Positions 7,789 through 17,722 of a DNA stretch of 64,000 nt are shown piece after piece. The notes beneath the pieces were generated by a model. It searched no databases, was not told where the DNA came from, and was given only the letters and a program-made list of their open reading frames with translations. The position numbers and the translations under genes are program-made. The stretch comes from an uncultured Bacteroidales bacterium (GTDB lineage: Bacteria; Bacteroidota; Bacteroidia; Bacteroidales; Paludibacteraceae). Numbering within the stretch: the first letter of the stretch is position 1; each line of letters begins with the position of its first letter. Where the stretch lies: assembly GCA_945921355.1 (NCBI GenBank), contig CAMEKM010000001.1:49853-113852 (forward strand). Reading direction: 5' to 3'.

Positions 7789-9654
7789 CTAAATTCCCGG
7801 ATATCCATCTGATTGCTTCATATTGCGGTTGCGCTCTAACTCCAATTGTGGAATAGGTTGTACATAACTAGGCTCTCCCTTCCAGGTAATAGGTCCGTGG
7901 GATGTCTTCTGATAGTATGCCGCTTCGCTATCACCATTGCGGTATCTACGGATATCTAGCCACCATTGTCCCTCGGCAAAGAGCTCTGCCCAACGTTCGT
8001 AGCGTAACGGATCATTGGCTAGAGGATCATCACTATAATATGCTCGCGTACGATCACTCAGCGATGTATAATCATATGCCGATGCCGTTTCTGGATCCAA
8101 TCCATATGCGCGACGATGCACCTTATTGATATACTCTAGTGCTGTTGTAGGATCGCTATCTGCCAGCAGTTCTGCATAGAGCAGATAGATATCTGCCAAT
8201 CGAACGATATAGAAGTTGCAGTTACTCGACTCATTCTGTCCATAAGGAGGCGCACCCATCTCTATACCACGCGTGTTGGTGTACTTGCGATGTTGCCAAC
8301 CGAGTACTTCTGGGCGACTATTGCACTCTGATGAGCGGTCATAGACGGTGATACGTCCTTTGCCATCAACATATTCATCAACATAAGGTTGTCCAGCACA
8401 GAGCATGAGACGTGGGTCCACCTTAGACTTGTCGCGCTTGAGAGCCAATGCTTCGGCACGGTAGTTAGGTGTAGCTATCATGTATGGATAGTTGTCGAGT
8501 GAGCGAGTACCACTATAGTTATAGCTCGGGTTGAAAGTGAGACGTGGTACGGTATCGCCATAGAAATTGGCAAATCCGAAACGTGCGATATTCTTATCGT
8601 GCACATAGTTGTTGCCCCATTGCGATGACTTCTTAGAGATAATCACATCGTTCTCTTGCGTGAGAGGATCCACTTTGTCCTCTTTGCCTTTGCGGAAACG
8701 AATATCCAAATCCACATACCAAGGGGCATATACCATTGGCATACCAGAACCCGTAGTGTAGTTTTCCCATGGACCATCTTGGTTAGGATTGGAAGTCATG
8801 GTGAGTTCATAGAGTGACTCCTCATTATGTTCGTTGGCTTCGTTGCCGTAGAACATATCCGCATATACATCATAACTTACCAACTTCTTTCCGCTATTGT
8901 GGATGATGTCTTCCATCAGCGCTTTTGCCTTGACCTTGTTCTCAGGGAAGATATATAGCGATTGCATATATACTTTGGCTAACAACCCTTTGGCTGCCCA
9001 TTCGGTAGCGCGGAAAGTGTCGTCGTTGTAGCCCTCTAACAATGGTATAGCCAGCTTGAGGTCGTTGATAACAAATTGCCACGTATCCTTGACGGTGGCG
9101 CGCTCCAGCTTCAGTGCTTCTACATCGGAGATAATACGATCAATAATAGGGAATCCCAATGCATCTGGTTGTAATTCAAAGAAAATCTGCGCATGCCAAT
9201 ATGCTAGAGCACGATTAAAGTAGCATTGTCCCAACGCATAGTCGAGTTGTTCTTGCTCGTTTTCTTTGCCATAGTTCTTTCGGTAGAACTCGATGCCCTC
9301 GATACCTGTAGAAGCCAGTTTCATCCACTTACACAAATCGGTATAGGTGGTAGTGATATAGCGCGAATCAATACTGGTATAGTTATCTTGAGAGGTGGCA
9401 CGCTCGTCGTATGAGCCATATAAGTCTGTAGTATGATCGTAGAGCCATACGCCCATAGGGAACCAATAGAAGGCATACATACCGATGCTATGGCTTTGGG
9501 CGTATGCCGAAGTAACCAATTGGTCCACCTGTGCCATCGTTGCGGGGAAATTATCGGTAGATAGGGTCTGAGGGTTGGAAATGTCGAAAAAGTCGGAGCA
9601 ACTGGTCAAGCCAATCAATGCTGCGAAGAATAGACTAACAAGATTCTTTTTCAT
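7789..9654 (-). CDS. SusD/RagB-family outer-membrane glycan-binding lipoprotein
   Basis: 621 aa. Surface lipoprotein that caps the SusC transporter and hands it oligosaccharides. The signal peptide ends in a lipobox (GLTSC) and leads into SDFFD, typical of SusD. The N-terminal TPR-like helices and the C-terminal RagB/SusD region, with its late RYERWAELFAEGQWWLDIRR motif, are both present. Length is typical for larger SusD proteins. It is 24 bp downstream of susC and upstream of the GH97 gene, so it belongs to the same transcript. Ligand specificity cannot be read directly; neighbouring enzymes suggest an alpha-glucan. Confidence 0.95.
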   Translation of the reverse strand: MKKNLVSLFFAALIGLTSCSDFFDISNPQTLSTDNFPATMAQVDQLVTSAYAQSHSIGMYAFYWFPMGVWLYDHTTDLYGSYDERATSQDNYTSIDSRYITTTYTDLCKWMKLASTGIEGIEFYRKNYGKENEQEQLDYALGQCYFNRALAYWHAQIFFELQPDALGFPIIDRIISDVEALKLERATVKDTWQFVINDLKLAIPLLEGYNDDTFRATEWAAKGLLAKVYMQSLYIFPENKVKAKALMEDIIHNSGKKLVSYDVYADMFYGNEANEHNEESLYELTMTSNPNQDGPWENYTTGSGMPMVYAPWYVDLDIRFRKGKEDKVDPLTQENDVIISKKSSQWGNNYVHDKNIARFGFANFYGDTVPRLTFNPSYNYSGTRSLDNYPYMIATPNYRAEALALKRDKSKVDPRLMLCAGQPYVDEYVDGKGRITVYDRSSECNSRPEVLGWQHRKYTNTRGIEMGAPPYGQNESSNCNFYIVRLADIYLLYAELLADSDPTTALEYINKVHRRAYGLDPETASAYDYTSLSDRTRAYYSDDPLANDPLRYERWAELFAEGQWWLDIRRYRNGDSEAAYYQKTSHGPITWKGEPSYVQPIPQLELERNRNMKQSDGYPGI

Positions 9655-9678
9655 GACTGTAAGTATATTAGAAGTTTG

Positions 9679-12600
9679 TTAGAAAGATAAGTCAAGTCCA
9701 AATGAGTACAATCTAGAAGGCAAATAGCGGTTTTGGTGATCAACATTGTACATCAAACTATTACCACCTATTTCAGGATCTATACCTGAGTATTGTGTAA
9801 TAGTAAACAGGTTTTGTGCTGAGAAGTAAACACGCAAGCGTTCCATCTTAGCTTTGCGGCTGTACTTCTGTGGCAAGGTATAACCGATGGACAGATTTTT
9901 GAGTTTGAGGTAGTCGCCTTTTTCTACCATATACCCCGATACGGTAGAGTAGTTGCGATTGGCCGCACCATCGCCTATGACTTTACCATCAGCATCCAGA
10001 TAACCCACACGTGGATTCTCTGTGACGGTAGTATTGTCTTTGCCGAAGCAAGAAGTAGTGAAGATGGCTGCGGTAGTATTGTCGCTCATAAACATATGGG
10101 TGTATGGCTTTACGAGGTTCATGATATCGAAACCAAAAGCACCAGAGAATACCATAGCAATATCGAATCCTTTGTATGCTACTGAGGCATTGATACCCAT
10201 AGTCATAAGTGGCCATGGATTGCCAATATACTTGCGGCTTGCGGCATTGACCATACCCTGTCCGTTGTCATCGTAAATAAGGTCGCCAACACTCGTATTG
10301 GCTTTCTGATAATAAATACCAATCTCCTTGCCATCGGCATTAAGTGGTTGACCATTGTTGGCATAGCCATAAGGGTGATTAGGATTACGCTCTCTCCATT
10401 GGTCCAAAGCATACTGATTGTACTCATCCACTTGCTCTTGGTTCTGGAAGATACCAAGTACTTCATAACCATAGAACATAGACATAGGGTGGTTGTCCTC
10501 GGTGCGAGCAAGCAATGGCCATGACGCATCCAGTCCCTTGTCGATGATGCTGGCACCAGGCTTATCCCCCACCTGCTTCACCATATTCTGGTTGAACGAC
10601 ATATTTACGCCTACGCTGTATTGTACTTCGTTGCGTTTGTCCTGCCATTGCAGCGTGATTTCGTGTCCTTGGTTCTGTACCAATCCTGCGTTGAAATATA
10701 CAGGAACCGTGTTGGCAGGATCATCCGAGCTGAAGTAATAGCTCATACCACTAGTAAGACAGAGCGAACCCTGATAGAGCATATCGTGGGTTTGGCGGTT
10801 GTAGTAGTCATAGGTAAAGGTCAGACGATTCTTGAAGAAACCTAAATCAAGACCGATATCTGTTTGGTTGACTTCTTCCCACTTGAGGTCTTCGTTGCCC
10901 AAAATGGCAATCCACGATCCTGTCTGGCCAATGGCACTATTGTCGAATGCATGGCTCACACCACTAAGCGAATAAATAGAAGAGTACATATATTGTGGTA
11001 TATTATCGTTACCCAAAATACCCCACGATGCACGAAGTTTGGCATTGGATAGCCAATCGGATGCATTGTCCTTAATCCAACTCTCTTCGCTCAAGCGCCA
11101 ACCCACATTAACAGATGGAAAGAATCCCCAACGATGTTTCTTGACAAATCGGTCGGACGCATCTGCACGGAAGTTAGCAGTAAGCAGGTATTTGCCTTGA
11201 TAATCGTAGTTGATACGGGCGAAGGCTGAACCACGACGTTCCTGTGGAATACCATCCGACGCATCCTTGGTAGCCCCAGCTGTAGCGAGAGCGATGGATT
11301 GAGCAATGGGAATAGAGAAACCATAACTATTGACAGAAAGGTCATAGCCGTCATATTTCCACCATTCGGTACCCACCATGGCTTTGAAGCTATGATCGCC
11401 CCACTGTGCATCATAGGTCAATACGGAGTTGAACATCAGTCGTAGATTGGTACCAGCGTAGGAATCCAGTTGTCCACCATCAATACCCACTTGTACGGGA
11501 CCAAAATCTTTGTACTCGGTAAAGAAGCGTTTGGAGTATGCACCCAACGTGGCAGAACCAGTGGTATGCCATGTCAGTCCAGGAATAAATTCTACATTAA
11601 GGTAGGCTTGTGCGTTGAGGTGGTAGTTCTTGTCCTGAATATCGTGGTAGGCAGCTTCAAGACCTGCGAAGTTAGGACCCGACCCCACGGACATAGGTGT
11701 CTGTGCATAATTACCGTTTTCATCCAGAACTTCTGCCACAGGTACGGTGCGGAAGGGTACCGTGTGATTGTAAATAGAAGAGTTGGTAGAAGGGTTGGAC
11801 GAGGTCATGGCACCATAGATAGATTCGCCAAGGGTGACATGTTTGCCAATCTTATGGTCGAGATTGGTACGAAAAGAATAGCGCTTTGCGCGCGTGTCTA
11901 GATATGTACCCTTCTCATCCAAATAGCCGATGGAGAGGAACATTTTAGTTTTTTCGCCACCGCCACTAACAGAAACGTTGTATTCTTGTTCAATACCTGT
12001 GCCGAACATCACGTCCATCCAATCGGTATTGGGAAGTTCTTCGATAGAAGTAGCTCCTAATACGTCTAACGTGCTACCTGTACCCCATATATCACGTGCA
12101 CGTATCCAATCTTCGGTACCGAGGAGCTTGATGTTGGATGTGATATTGCGCCATCCAACGCGCGCATTTAAGTCCACTTGTGTGCGTTGGCTTTTGCCTT
12201 TCTTGGTGGTGATGAGAATCACACCGCCTGCGGCTTTCGAACCATAGATGGCTGCAGAACCAGCATCCTTGAGCACCTCAATGCTTTCCACATCGCGCAT
12301 ATTGAAGTTGAATCCCGTAGATTGCGCCACACCATCTACGACGTACAATGGCGCCATACCATTGAGCGAACCTGCACCACGTATAAGGATATCAGCTGAT
12401 TCACCTGGCGAACCACTACCCTTGGTTACGGTCACACCTGCTGCCATACCCTGCAACGACTCGGCTAAAGACTTGGACGAGAAATCGGCAATATCCTTGG
12501 CCGATACCGACGATATAGAACCCGTCACGTCACTACGACGCTGAGTACCATAACCGATGACTACTACGTCATCCAATAACTCCGTATCTTCCACTAGCGT

Positions 12601-12879
12601 GATACTATACGAGGATTTACCAGACTCCACAGTTATCGTCTGTGTAGTATAACCCACGTAGGATATTTGTAATTTCTTACCCTCTTGAACGTCTATCAAG
12701 AACAGTCCATCTATATCGGTCACAGTACCATTGGAGGTGGACACTTCGACAACTGTGGCACCAATAATAGGATTACCCGCAGCGTCGGATACTGTACCTT
12801 CGATAGGTTTAGCATAGACATGCCAACCCAAAATGAGCAGTAACAGGGTGCAAAGTGCTCTGTGCAGTGTGTGATTCAT
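9679..12879 (-). CDS. SusC/RagA-family TonB-dependent transporter
   Basis: About 1066 aa from MNHTLHRALCTLLLL (12879), which gives a clean signal peptide ending YAKP; the frame extends nine codons further up to 12906. Domains in order: carboxypeptidase-D-like regulatory domain (GTVSDAAGNPIIGATV), the linker ELLDDVVVIGYGTQRRSD marking the SusC plug start, plug domain, then a long beta-barrel ending in an aromatic strand (YSFGLDLSF). It imports oligosaccharides across the outer membrane with TonB energy. The preceding gene (12990-13754) shares the strand and the promoter at 13821, with a hairpin between them that could lower downstream expression. No anti-sigma or hybrid two-component regulator is nearby; the SusR-like gene at 15985 is the likely regulator. 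Confidence 0.96.
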   Translation of the reverse strand: MNHTLHRALCTLLLLILGWHVYAKPIEGTVSDAAGNPIIGATVVEVSTSNGTVTDIDGLFLIDVQEGKKLQISYVGYTTQTITVESGKSSYSITLVEDTELLDDVVVIGYGTQRRSDVTGSISSVSAKDIADFSSKSLAESLQGMAAGVTVTKGSGSPGESADILIRGAGSLNGMAPLYVVDGVAQSTGFNFNMRDVESIEVLKDAGSAAIYGSKAAGGVILITTKKGKSQRTQVDLNARVGWRNITSNIKLLGTEDWIRARDIWGTGSTLDVLGATSIEELPNTDWMDVMFGTGIEQEYNVSVSGGGEKTKMFLSIGYLDEKGTYLDTRAKRYSFRTNLDHKIGKHVTLGESIYGAMTSSNPSTNSSIYNHTVPFRTVPVAEVLDENGNYAQTPMSVGSGPNFAGLEAAYHDIQDKNYHLNAQAYLNVEFIPGLTWHTTGSATLGAYSKRFFTEYKDFGPVQVGIDGGQLDSYAGTNLRLMFNSVLTYDAQWGDHSFKAMVGTEWWKYDGYDLSVNSYGFSIPIAQSIALATAGATKDASDGIPQERRGSAFARINYDYQGKYLLTANFRADASDRFVKKHRWGFFPSVNVGWRLSEESWIKDNASDWLSNAKLRASWGILGNDNIPQYMYSSIYSLSGVSHAFDNSAIGQTGSWIAILGNEDLKWEEVNQTDIGLDLGFFKNRLTFTYDYYNRQTHDMLYQGSLCLTSGMSYYFSSDDPANTVPVYFNAGLVQNQGHEITLQWQDKRNEVQYSVGVNMSFNQNMVKQVGDKPGASIIDKGLDASWPLLARTEDNHPMSMFYGYEVLGIFQNQEQVDEYNQYALDQWRERNPNHPYGYANNGQPLNADGKEIGIYYQKANTSVGDLIYDDNGQGMVNAASRKYIGNPWPLMTMGINASVAYKGFDIAMVFSGAFGFDIMNLVKPYTHMFMSDNTTAAIFTTSCFGKDNTTVTENPRVGYLDADGKVIGDGAANRNYSTVSGYMVEKGDYLKLKNLSIGYTLPQKYSRKAKMERLRVYFSAQNLFTITQYSGIDPEIGGNSLMYNVDHQNRYLPSRLYSFGLDLSF

Positions 12880-12944
12880 GCGATCAGGGATATATGAGTT
12901 CGACAATACGCGCGGGCAGCCCGCACATAGAATAAATAGAAATA

Positions 12945-12969
12945 ATCGGGGCGGCGATACCGCCCCGAT
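12945..12969 (-). terminator. GC-rich hairpin between the first locus gene and susC
   Basis: Perfect 10-bp stem ATCGGGGCGG / CCGCCCCGAT with a 5-nt loop. The sequence after it on the minus strand is AT-rich but lacks a strict T-run. It may act as a partial terminator or an mRNA-stabilising hairpin that sets the ratio between the first gene and susCD. Confidence 0.6.
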
Positions 12970-12989
12970 TGATAGAATAAATAATTAGA

Positions 12990-13754
12990 TTACTTTACTT
13001 GTGCGCCCAATGCGTTGTATTTCACGCCATTGTGCAAGATGTACATTTGGCCGTTCTCAATGAACTTAGCACCTTGTTGCTTCACCTCTACATTCTCTAC
13101 GGCTGTAGGAGCATCTACACAAGGAGCAGCAAAGCCCATCTGGTCACTACCATAGATACCCTCTTCGAAATCATCCGCATAGAATTCAGGACAAGTCTTG
13201 GTACCTGTGTAAGGGAGGAAAGCAAACAAGCAGTCTGAACCAGGAGCTTGGGTTGTATTAATGTCTTGGTTCTCCCACATCCACCAGCCTGCACCTGGGT
13301 TATCTGCGGTATATTCGAAACCGAAGATTTGACCATAGATGTAGAGTATAGAGTCTGCCTTCAATACGTCAGAAGCCAACACGTCTTTATTAGCGAAGAT
13401 TTGTGCATAGTTGACAGTCATACCATAGATGTTGCCTTTGATTTGTTTCATACGGTTGGTTTCACCATTTACGTCACCTTTGCTAGTCCATTTGTTAATA
13501 GCAAGAGCACGGCTTGCACCTTCTGCTACTGGAGTACCTTTCAAGAAGTCTTCCAACCATGTGCCTGTAACGTCAACTGCGAAAGTGAAAGTCTCATCCA
13601 CTTCCATGTCATTAGATGCTGCAAATTGATCTTTTGCGCAGTCGTACTTAACGATGTAGCGACCGTCTGCACCTACAGGGTTGTTCAATGTGTGTTGAGC
13701 CATTGCGCTAAAACTTACAAGCGCAGCAGCCAAAATAACAGTAAATTTTTTCAT
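12990..13754 (-). CDS. secreted protein with T9SS-like C-terminal signal, first gene of the glycan locus
   Basis: 254 aa, no family recognised. A signal peptide (MKKFTVILAAALVSFSAMA) is followed by a Gly/Asp/aromatic-rich region with beta-sandwich character. The C-terminus, after a VENVEV linker, reads KFIENGQMYILHNGVKYNALG, a form common at the end of secreted proteins in T9SS-bearing Bacteroidales. It is transcribed from 13821 ahead of susC, so it is likely co-regulated with the transporter. A surface glycan-binding role (a functional stand-in for SusE/SusF) is inferred from position only. The hairpin downstream would allow it to be made in excess over SusC. Confidence 0.8.
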   Translation of the reverse strand: MKKFTVILAAALVSFSAMAQHTLNNPVGADGRYIVKYDCAKDQFAASNDMEVDETFTFAVDVTGTWLEDFLKGTPVAEGASRALAINKWTSKGDVNGETNRMKQIKGNIYGMTVNYAQIFANKDVLASDVLKADSILYIYGQIFGFEYTADNPGAGWWMWENQDINTTQAPGSDCLFAFLPYTGTKTCPEFYADDFEEGIYGSDQMGFAAPCVDAPTAVENVEVKQQGAKFIENGQMYILHNGVKYNALGAQVK

Positions 13755-13820
13755 TGTGTTGATAATTTAAAAGGTTAATAATTGTGTTTTAGACAAGCTA
13801 AATTTTGTCTTTTGACGATG

Positions 13821-13851
13821 CAAAGTTATAAGTATTTTGTCGGTTTGTCAA
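13821..13851 (-). promoter_or_regulatory. promoter of the SusCD/GH97 transcript
   Basis: Minus strand TTG, 20 bp, TAACTTTG (13821-13828), about 65 bp before the start codon at 13754. The 180 bp between this and the opposing promoter at 14030 is extremely AT-rich and would be the natural site for a SusR-like activator. Confidence 0.75.
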
Positions 13852-14029
13852 ATAATATAATAAAAATATGGATAAATTTCCGATTTTTATACTATATATT
13901 ATTCAAAGAATAATAACATAATTTTTCTATACAATAAAATATAGATACTTTATAAATTATAAATATCTATTTTTTGTCTAAATGAGCCCCCTTTGCACCC
14001 TCGCATTTTTCTATTTCAAAAAAAATGAT

Positions 14030-14037
14030 TACCTTTG
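14030..14037 (+). promoter_or_regulatory. -7 box of the GH87/susR-like transcript
   Basis: TACCTTTG, 31 bp upstream of the GH87 start. The base pattern at the expected -33 position is TTT rather than TTG, consistent with dependence on an activator. Confidence 0.6.
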
Positions 14038-14068
14038 CAGGTGTAAACAAACCATTTAATATTTTTGT

Positions 14069-15988
14069 ATGATGAAACTCCAATGTTTTTTGCTTTTTTC
14101 CTTGCTTTTTGGAATAGCAAGTTGCACAATTGCTCAATCGGATGTGGATAGTGATGTGTATCTGTTTCCTACAGATAGTTTGCAACGTGGTTACTACAAT
14201 CGTTGTTACGAGCGCTATGAGGCAGAACCCAATTGGTGTGTCAGCAACGGAGTGTTTTTAGAGGCAACAGATGATCAGCGCATGCTGCAATCTGAGGCGA
14301 CCCACCAACAAGCCGTACAGTTGATGGCTAAGAACGATTATGTGGCATGGCGCGTGAATAATCCTGGCGATGGACTTACCATGCGCTTCTCCCTACCCGA
14401 TAGTGAGGAGGGATTAGGAACCAGAGGCAATGTGCATATCTATGCTAGTGATGAAAAAGTAGGTGAATTGACCCTCGATAGTTATTGGGCTTGGCAGTAC
14501 TGTACGGGTACTTATCCTGTAAACACCCCTATTGCCAATTGCGTGATACGCATGCGCTTTGATGAACAACATGTGCGTTTGTCACGTCCTCTGGCACATG
14601 GCGAAGAATTGCGTGTGGTGAAAGCAGATGACAACATGGTGCCCTATACCATAGACTTTGTGGAACTTGAGATGGTGCCTGAGCCCGTGACATTTGAGAG
14701 TATCGAAGGCAACAAGGTACAATACGATGGCAGTAGTCTGCAGGATTTTGTGAGTAAGCATCGTGGTAAGATTATCTATATCCCTGCAGGGAGATGGGAA
14801 GTGGACAAGCGTATTCACATCAATTACGATAGCACAGAATTAGTGGGAGCTGGTATGTGGTACACTGAGATTTTCTTTTCTGCCCCATCCGACAACTCTT
14901 CTACTTATCATCAACGAGGTTTTGAAACCAACCGTAGCAATATTCGCATCGAGGGGATGTATATCAATACCATCAATAACCAACGCTACTACAACAATGA
15001 TAATTCAAAGCAAGTGGGTAAAACATTTATGGGCTCATGGGGAAAGAACTCGGTGATTCGTAATTGTTGGACGGAGCACTTTGAGTGTGGGGCATGGATA
15101 GCGGATTACTCAGCAACAGGCAGCGAGAATCTGCTGGTAGAGCATTGTCGCTTCCGTAACCATTATGCCGATGGTTTTAATGCTTCGCATGCTTCTATTG
15201 GACACACTATTCAATATTGCTCATTCCGCAACAATGGCGATGACGATATGGCTTCGTGGACCACTGCTCGCATGTGTAAGGATGTGACCTATGCCTATTG
15301 CACAGCCGAGAACAACTGGCGTGCTTCATCGCTTGGGTTCTTTGGTGGAACGAATCACTGTGCCCATCATATCGCTATTTTTGATCCATTAGAAAGCGGG
15401 GTTCGCGTCAATGCGGATTTCGATGGCAAAGGTTTTGGTGATGAAGGTATGATACGCCTGCATGACATCACGATTGTACATGCAGGTTGTAAACGCGGTA
15501 CAAAAGGTACATCTGGCGACTTCTGGGGAAATATGCAAGGAGCATTCAATATTGGACCTACGATAAAATATCCAGTTAAGAACATCTACGTAGAGCATGT
15601 GGACGTGATTGATTCGCGTCAACATGCCTTCTATATCGCTGCAGGAGCTAATGCGATAGAAAACTTGGTATTAAAATCCATCAACGTGCAAAAAGCCGCG
15701 ACTGCCTTCTACTTTGCTAATGCAAAAGGCAATGCCACATATTGTGACCTCAACTGCCAAGATGTAGAGAAGGAGTTGGGTACTTATCAAACTAATTACT
15801 GGACATGGATACCATCGGCAGATTGCCAAGGGGCGGATGTGGAAACTTTGGAAGTATCAGGGTCTGGAGAAGATATGCAAACCTACGATATTATGGGGCG
15901 CTCTACAACGAACTGGCAGCAAGCCAGTACGGGCGTTTATATTGTGGGCAGAAATAAGCAGCAGACGATTAAGATTTTGAAGTTATGA
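14069..15988 (+). CDS. GH87-type alpha-glucanase (alpha-1,3-glucanase/mycodextranase family), T9SS substrate
   Basis: 639 aa. Signal peptide, then a CBM35-like beta-sandwich (about 40-215), a right-handed beta-helix (about 220-570) and a C-terminal T9SS type A signal (YDIMGR ... GVYIV ... KILKL). In the helix, D368 (DGFN) and the pair D391-D392 (NNGDDD) are spaced 23 and 24 residues apart. That is the spacing of the three catalytic Asp residues reported for Bacillus circulans alpha-1,3-glucanase (D1067, D1090, D1091). It should therefore cut alpha-1,3-glucan or mixed alpha-glucan outside the cell or on its surface. The next gene overlaps by 4 bp (ATGA). Other beta-helix enzymes such as pectate lyases are less likely because of the Asp triad. 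Confidence 0.82.
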   Translation: MMKLQCFLLFSLLFGIASCTIAQSDVDSDVYLFPTDSLQRGYYNRCYERYEAEPNWCVSNGVFLEATDDQRMLQSEATHQQAVQLMAKNDYVAWRVNNPGDGLTMRFSLPDSEEGLGTRGNVHIYASDEKVGELTLDSYWAWQYCTGTYPVNTPIANCVIRMRFDEQHVRLSRPLAHGEELRVVKADDNMVPYTIDFVELEMVPEPVTFESIEGNKVQYDGSSLQDFVSKHRGKIIYIPAGRWEVDKRIHINYDSTELVGAGMWYTEIFFSAPSDNSSTYHQRGFETNRSNIRIEGMYINTINNQRYYNNDNSKQVGKTFMGSWGKNSVIRNCWTEHFECGAWIADYSATGSENLLVEHCRFRNHYADGFNASHASIGHTIQYCSFRNNGDDDMASWTTARMCKDVTYAYCTAENNWRASSLGFFGGTNHCAHHIAIFDPLESGVRVNADFDGKGFGDEGMIRLHDITIVHAGCKRGTKGTSGDFWGNMQGAFNIGPTIKYPVKNIYVEHVDVIDSRQHAFYIAAGANAIENLVLKSINVQKAATAFYFANAKGNATYCDLNCQDVEKELGTYQTNYWTWIPSADCQGADVETLEVSGSGEDMQTYDIMGRSTTNWQQASTGVYIVGRNKQQTIKILKL

Positions 15989-17532
15989 GAAAGTTGTGCT
16001 TTATCTGTGTATTGTTGCTGAGCAATATAGGCTTGTTAGCAACCAATGATAGCGACTTGAACAATCTGGTGCAGGTGCTTGAAGAGCACGAACTGTATCA
16101 ACAGCAAAAACAACAGCGAATTCACTATCTGCAGCAGGCTCCAATGAGCCAATATGATCGATTATTGGCACTGACTGAGGAATATCAGTCGTATTCCTAT
16201 GACACGGCTACTATGTATGTAGAAAAACTGATAGATGAAGCACTATTGACTAAGGATAACAACAAAATTGCGCAGGCAAAAATCAAACAGGCATTTCTAT
16301 ATCTAAGTTCGGGACTTTTTAAGGAAAGTTCGGATATATTCCAATCCATTGATATAGCGCATAGCAATCAGGATATTCAAGCGGAGTATTATATTCACTA
16401 CGCACGTTTGCTCTACGATATGGCAGATTATGCGCATGGTAAGATCAGTTACGAATATATCAATCAAGGAAATAAACTCAGCGAAGAAGCACTAAAGCGC
16501 ATATCACCTCAAGATACTATTCGCTATTGGTCCACGGCGGCTCTCTACGCCATGAAAATGGGCGAGAATAATTTAGCAATCCAACGCTTTAATAGAGTGC
16601 TAGAAACGTCTCACATCACGGAGCATCAAAAAGCGATTGCCTATTCTTCACTGGCATTTATCTATCAGAATATGGGAGATACCGCGCTAGCTAATCGCAA
16701 TATCATTTTGGCTGCTATTGCTGATATCAAGAGTTGTACGAAAGAAACAGTAGCGATGAGTGTAGTAGCACAACATGCATTCGAACAAGGAAACATACCC
16801 GAGGCCGCACACTTTATTCAAGTGGCATTGAACGATGCTAATTTCTATAACGCACGCCATCGACAAGTGAAGATAACCAAGGTAATGCCAATCATTGAGC
16901 AACAGCAGTTATTGATTGAACAGCAGCAGAATAGGCGTATAACACGCCTAAACATCTGCTTATATGTGCTGATCGTGGGGGTGCTGTTGGCATTTGTGTT
17001 GCTTTATAATCGTCATCGTGCAGTAGTTCGCGCTGAGCAAAAAGTACAATCTGCCAATATGCAACTCACTGAAGCCAATAAGATAAAAGAAGAGTGTATC
17101 GCCACATTCCTTTGCAACGAAAATTCGGTGTATAGTATATTCGAAAAATACCAACGTTATGTCAAACGCAAAGCACAAGATAAACGTTGGGAAGAACTAT
17201 TTTCAATACCGCTGTATGCGGATGTGCGAGGGTTAAAAAACAATTTTTACAAGCGCTTTGATACGATGTTTCTACATATCTATCCCCATTTTGTGGAGCA
17301 ATTTAATCTATTGCTCAAGCCCGATCAGCAGATTTGTCTTAAAGCCAATGAATTGTTGAATGCTGAATTACGCATCTTTGCACTGATTCGATTAGGTATA
17401 AACGATAATGCACAGATTGCCAAACTACTGGATTATTCAATCAATACAATCTATACGTATAAAACACGCATCAATAATGCTACAGATCTTAGTCCAGAAG
17501 AGCTAATCCAAGCCGTGATGCAAATAAAGTGA
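15985..17532 (+). CDS. SusR-like membrane-spanning regulator (TPR sensor, TM, DUF6377-type HTH)
   Basis: 515 aa. The signal sequence is followed by a periplasmic region of TPR-like helices (about 40-300), one strong transmembrane segment (about 320-343), a short coiled coil, and a cytoplasmic C-terminal domain whose end (IAKLLDYSINTIYTYKTRI) is a LuxR-like helix-turn-helix. This is the architecture of Bacteroides SusR, the maltose/starch-sensing activator of the sus operon. It is translationally coupled to the GH87 gene (ATGA overlap). It is probably the activator of both divergent transcripts from 13755-14068. The inducer is unknown; alpha-glucan oligosaccharides are the obvious candidates. 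Confidence 0.88.
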   Translation: MRKLCFICVLLLSNIGLLATNDSDLNNLVQVLEEHELYQQQKQQRIHYLQQAPMSQYDRLLALTEEYQSYSYDTATMYVEKLIDEALLTKDNNKIAQAKIKQAFLYLSSGLFKESSDIFQSIDIAHSNQDIQAEYYIHYARLLYDMADYAHGKISYEYINQGNKLSEEALKRISPQDTIRYWSTAALYAMKMGENNLAIQRFNRVLETSHITEHQKAIAYSSLAFIYQNMGDTALANRNIILAAIADIKSCTKETVAMSVVAQHAFEQGNIPEAAHFIQVALNDANFYNARHRQVKITKVMPIIEQQQLLIEQQQNRRITRLNICLYVLIVGVLLAFVLLYNRHRAVVRAEQKVQSANMQLTEANKIKEECIATFLCNENSVYSIFEKYQRYVKRKAQDKRWEELFSIPLYADVRGLKNNFYKRFDTMFLHIYPHFVEQFNLLLKPDQQICLKANELLNAELRIFALIRLGINDNAQIAKLLDYSINTIYTYKTRINNATDLSPEELIQAVMQIK

Positions 17533-17722
17533 GCTCGCTGGAGTTGGGAGAACGGGCTGCGCCCTGTAGGGGGGATATGTCAAAATGGCAGGTGGGAAGG
17601 GATTGGGAGGTTTGGCAAGGTTTTTGATAATTATGAATTATGAATTAAGAATTATGAAAATTTGCTTGCGACGAATCGTTTGAGCAAAGGCGAAATAAGC
17701 ATTAACAAAATAAAATATATTT
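17533..17722. other. intergenic stretch with palindromic module and AATTATGAATT repeat
   Basis: No gene. It holds a GGGCTGCGCCC-TGTAG module near 17557-17573 and, at 17627-17660, tandem AATTATGAATT-like units just before the htpG leader. No canonical promoter for htpG is seen, so htpG may use a different (heat-shock) sigma factor. Confidence 0.4.
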
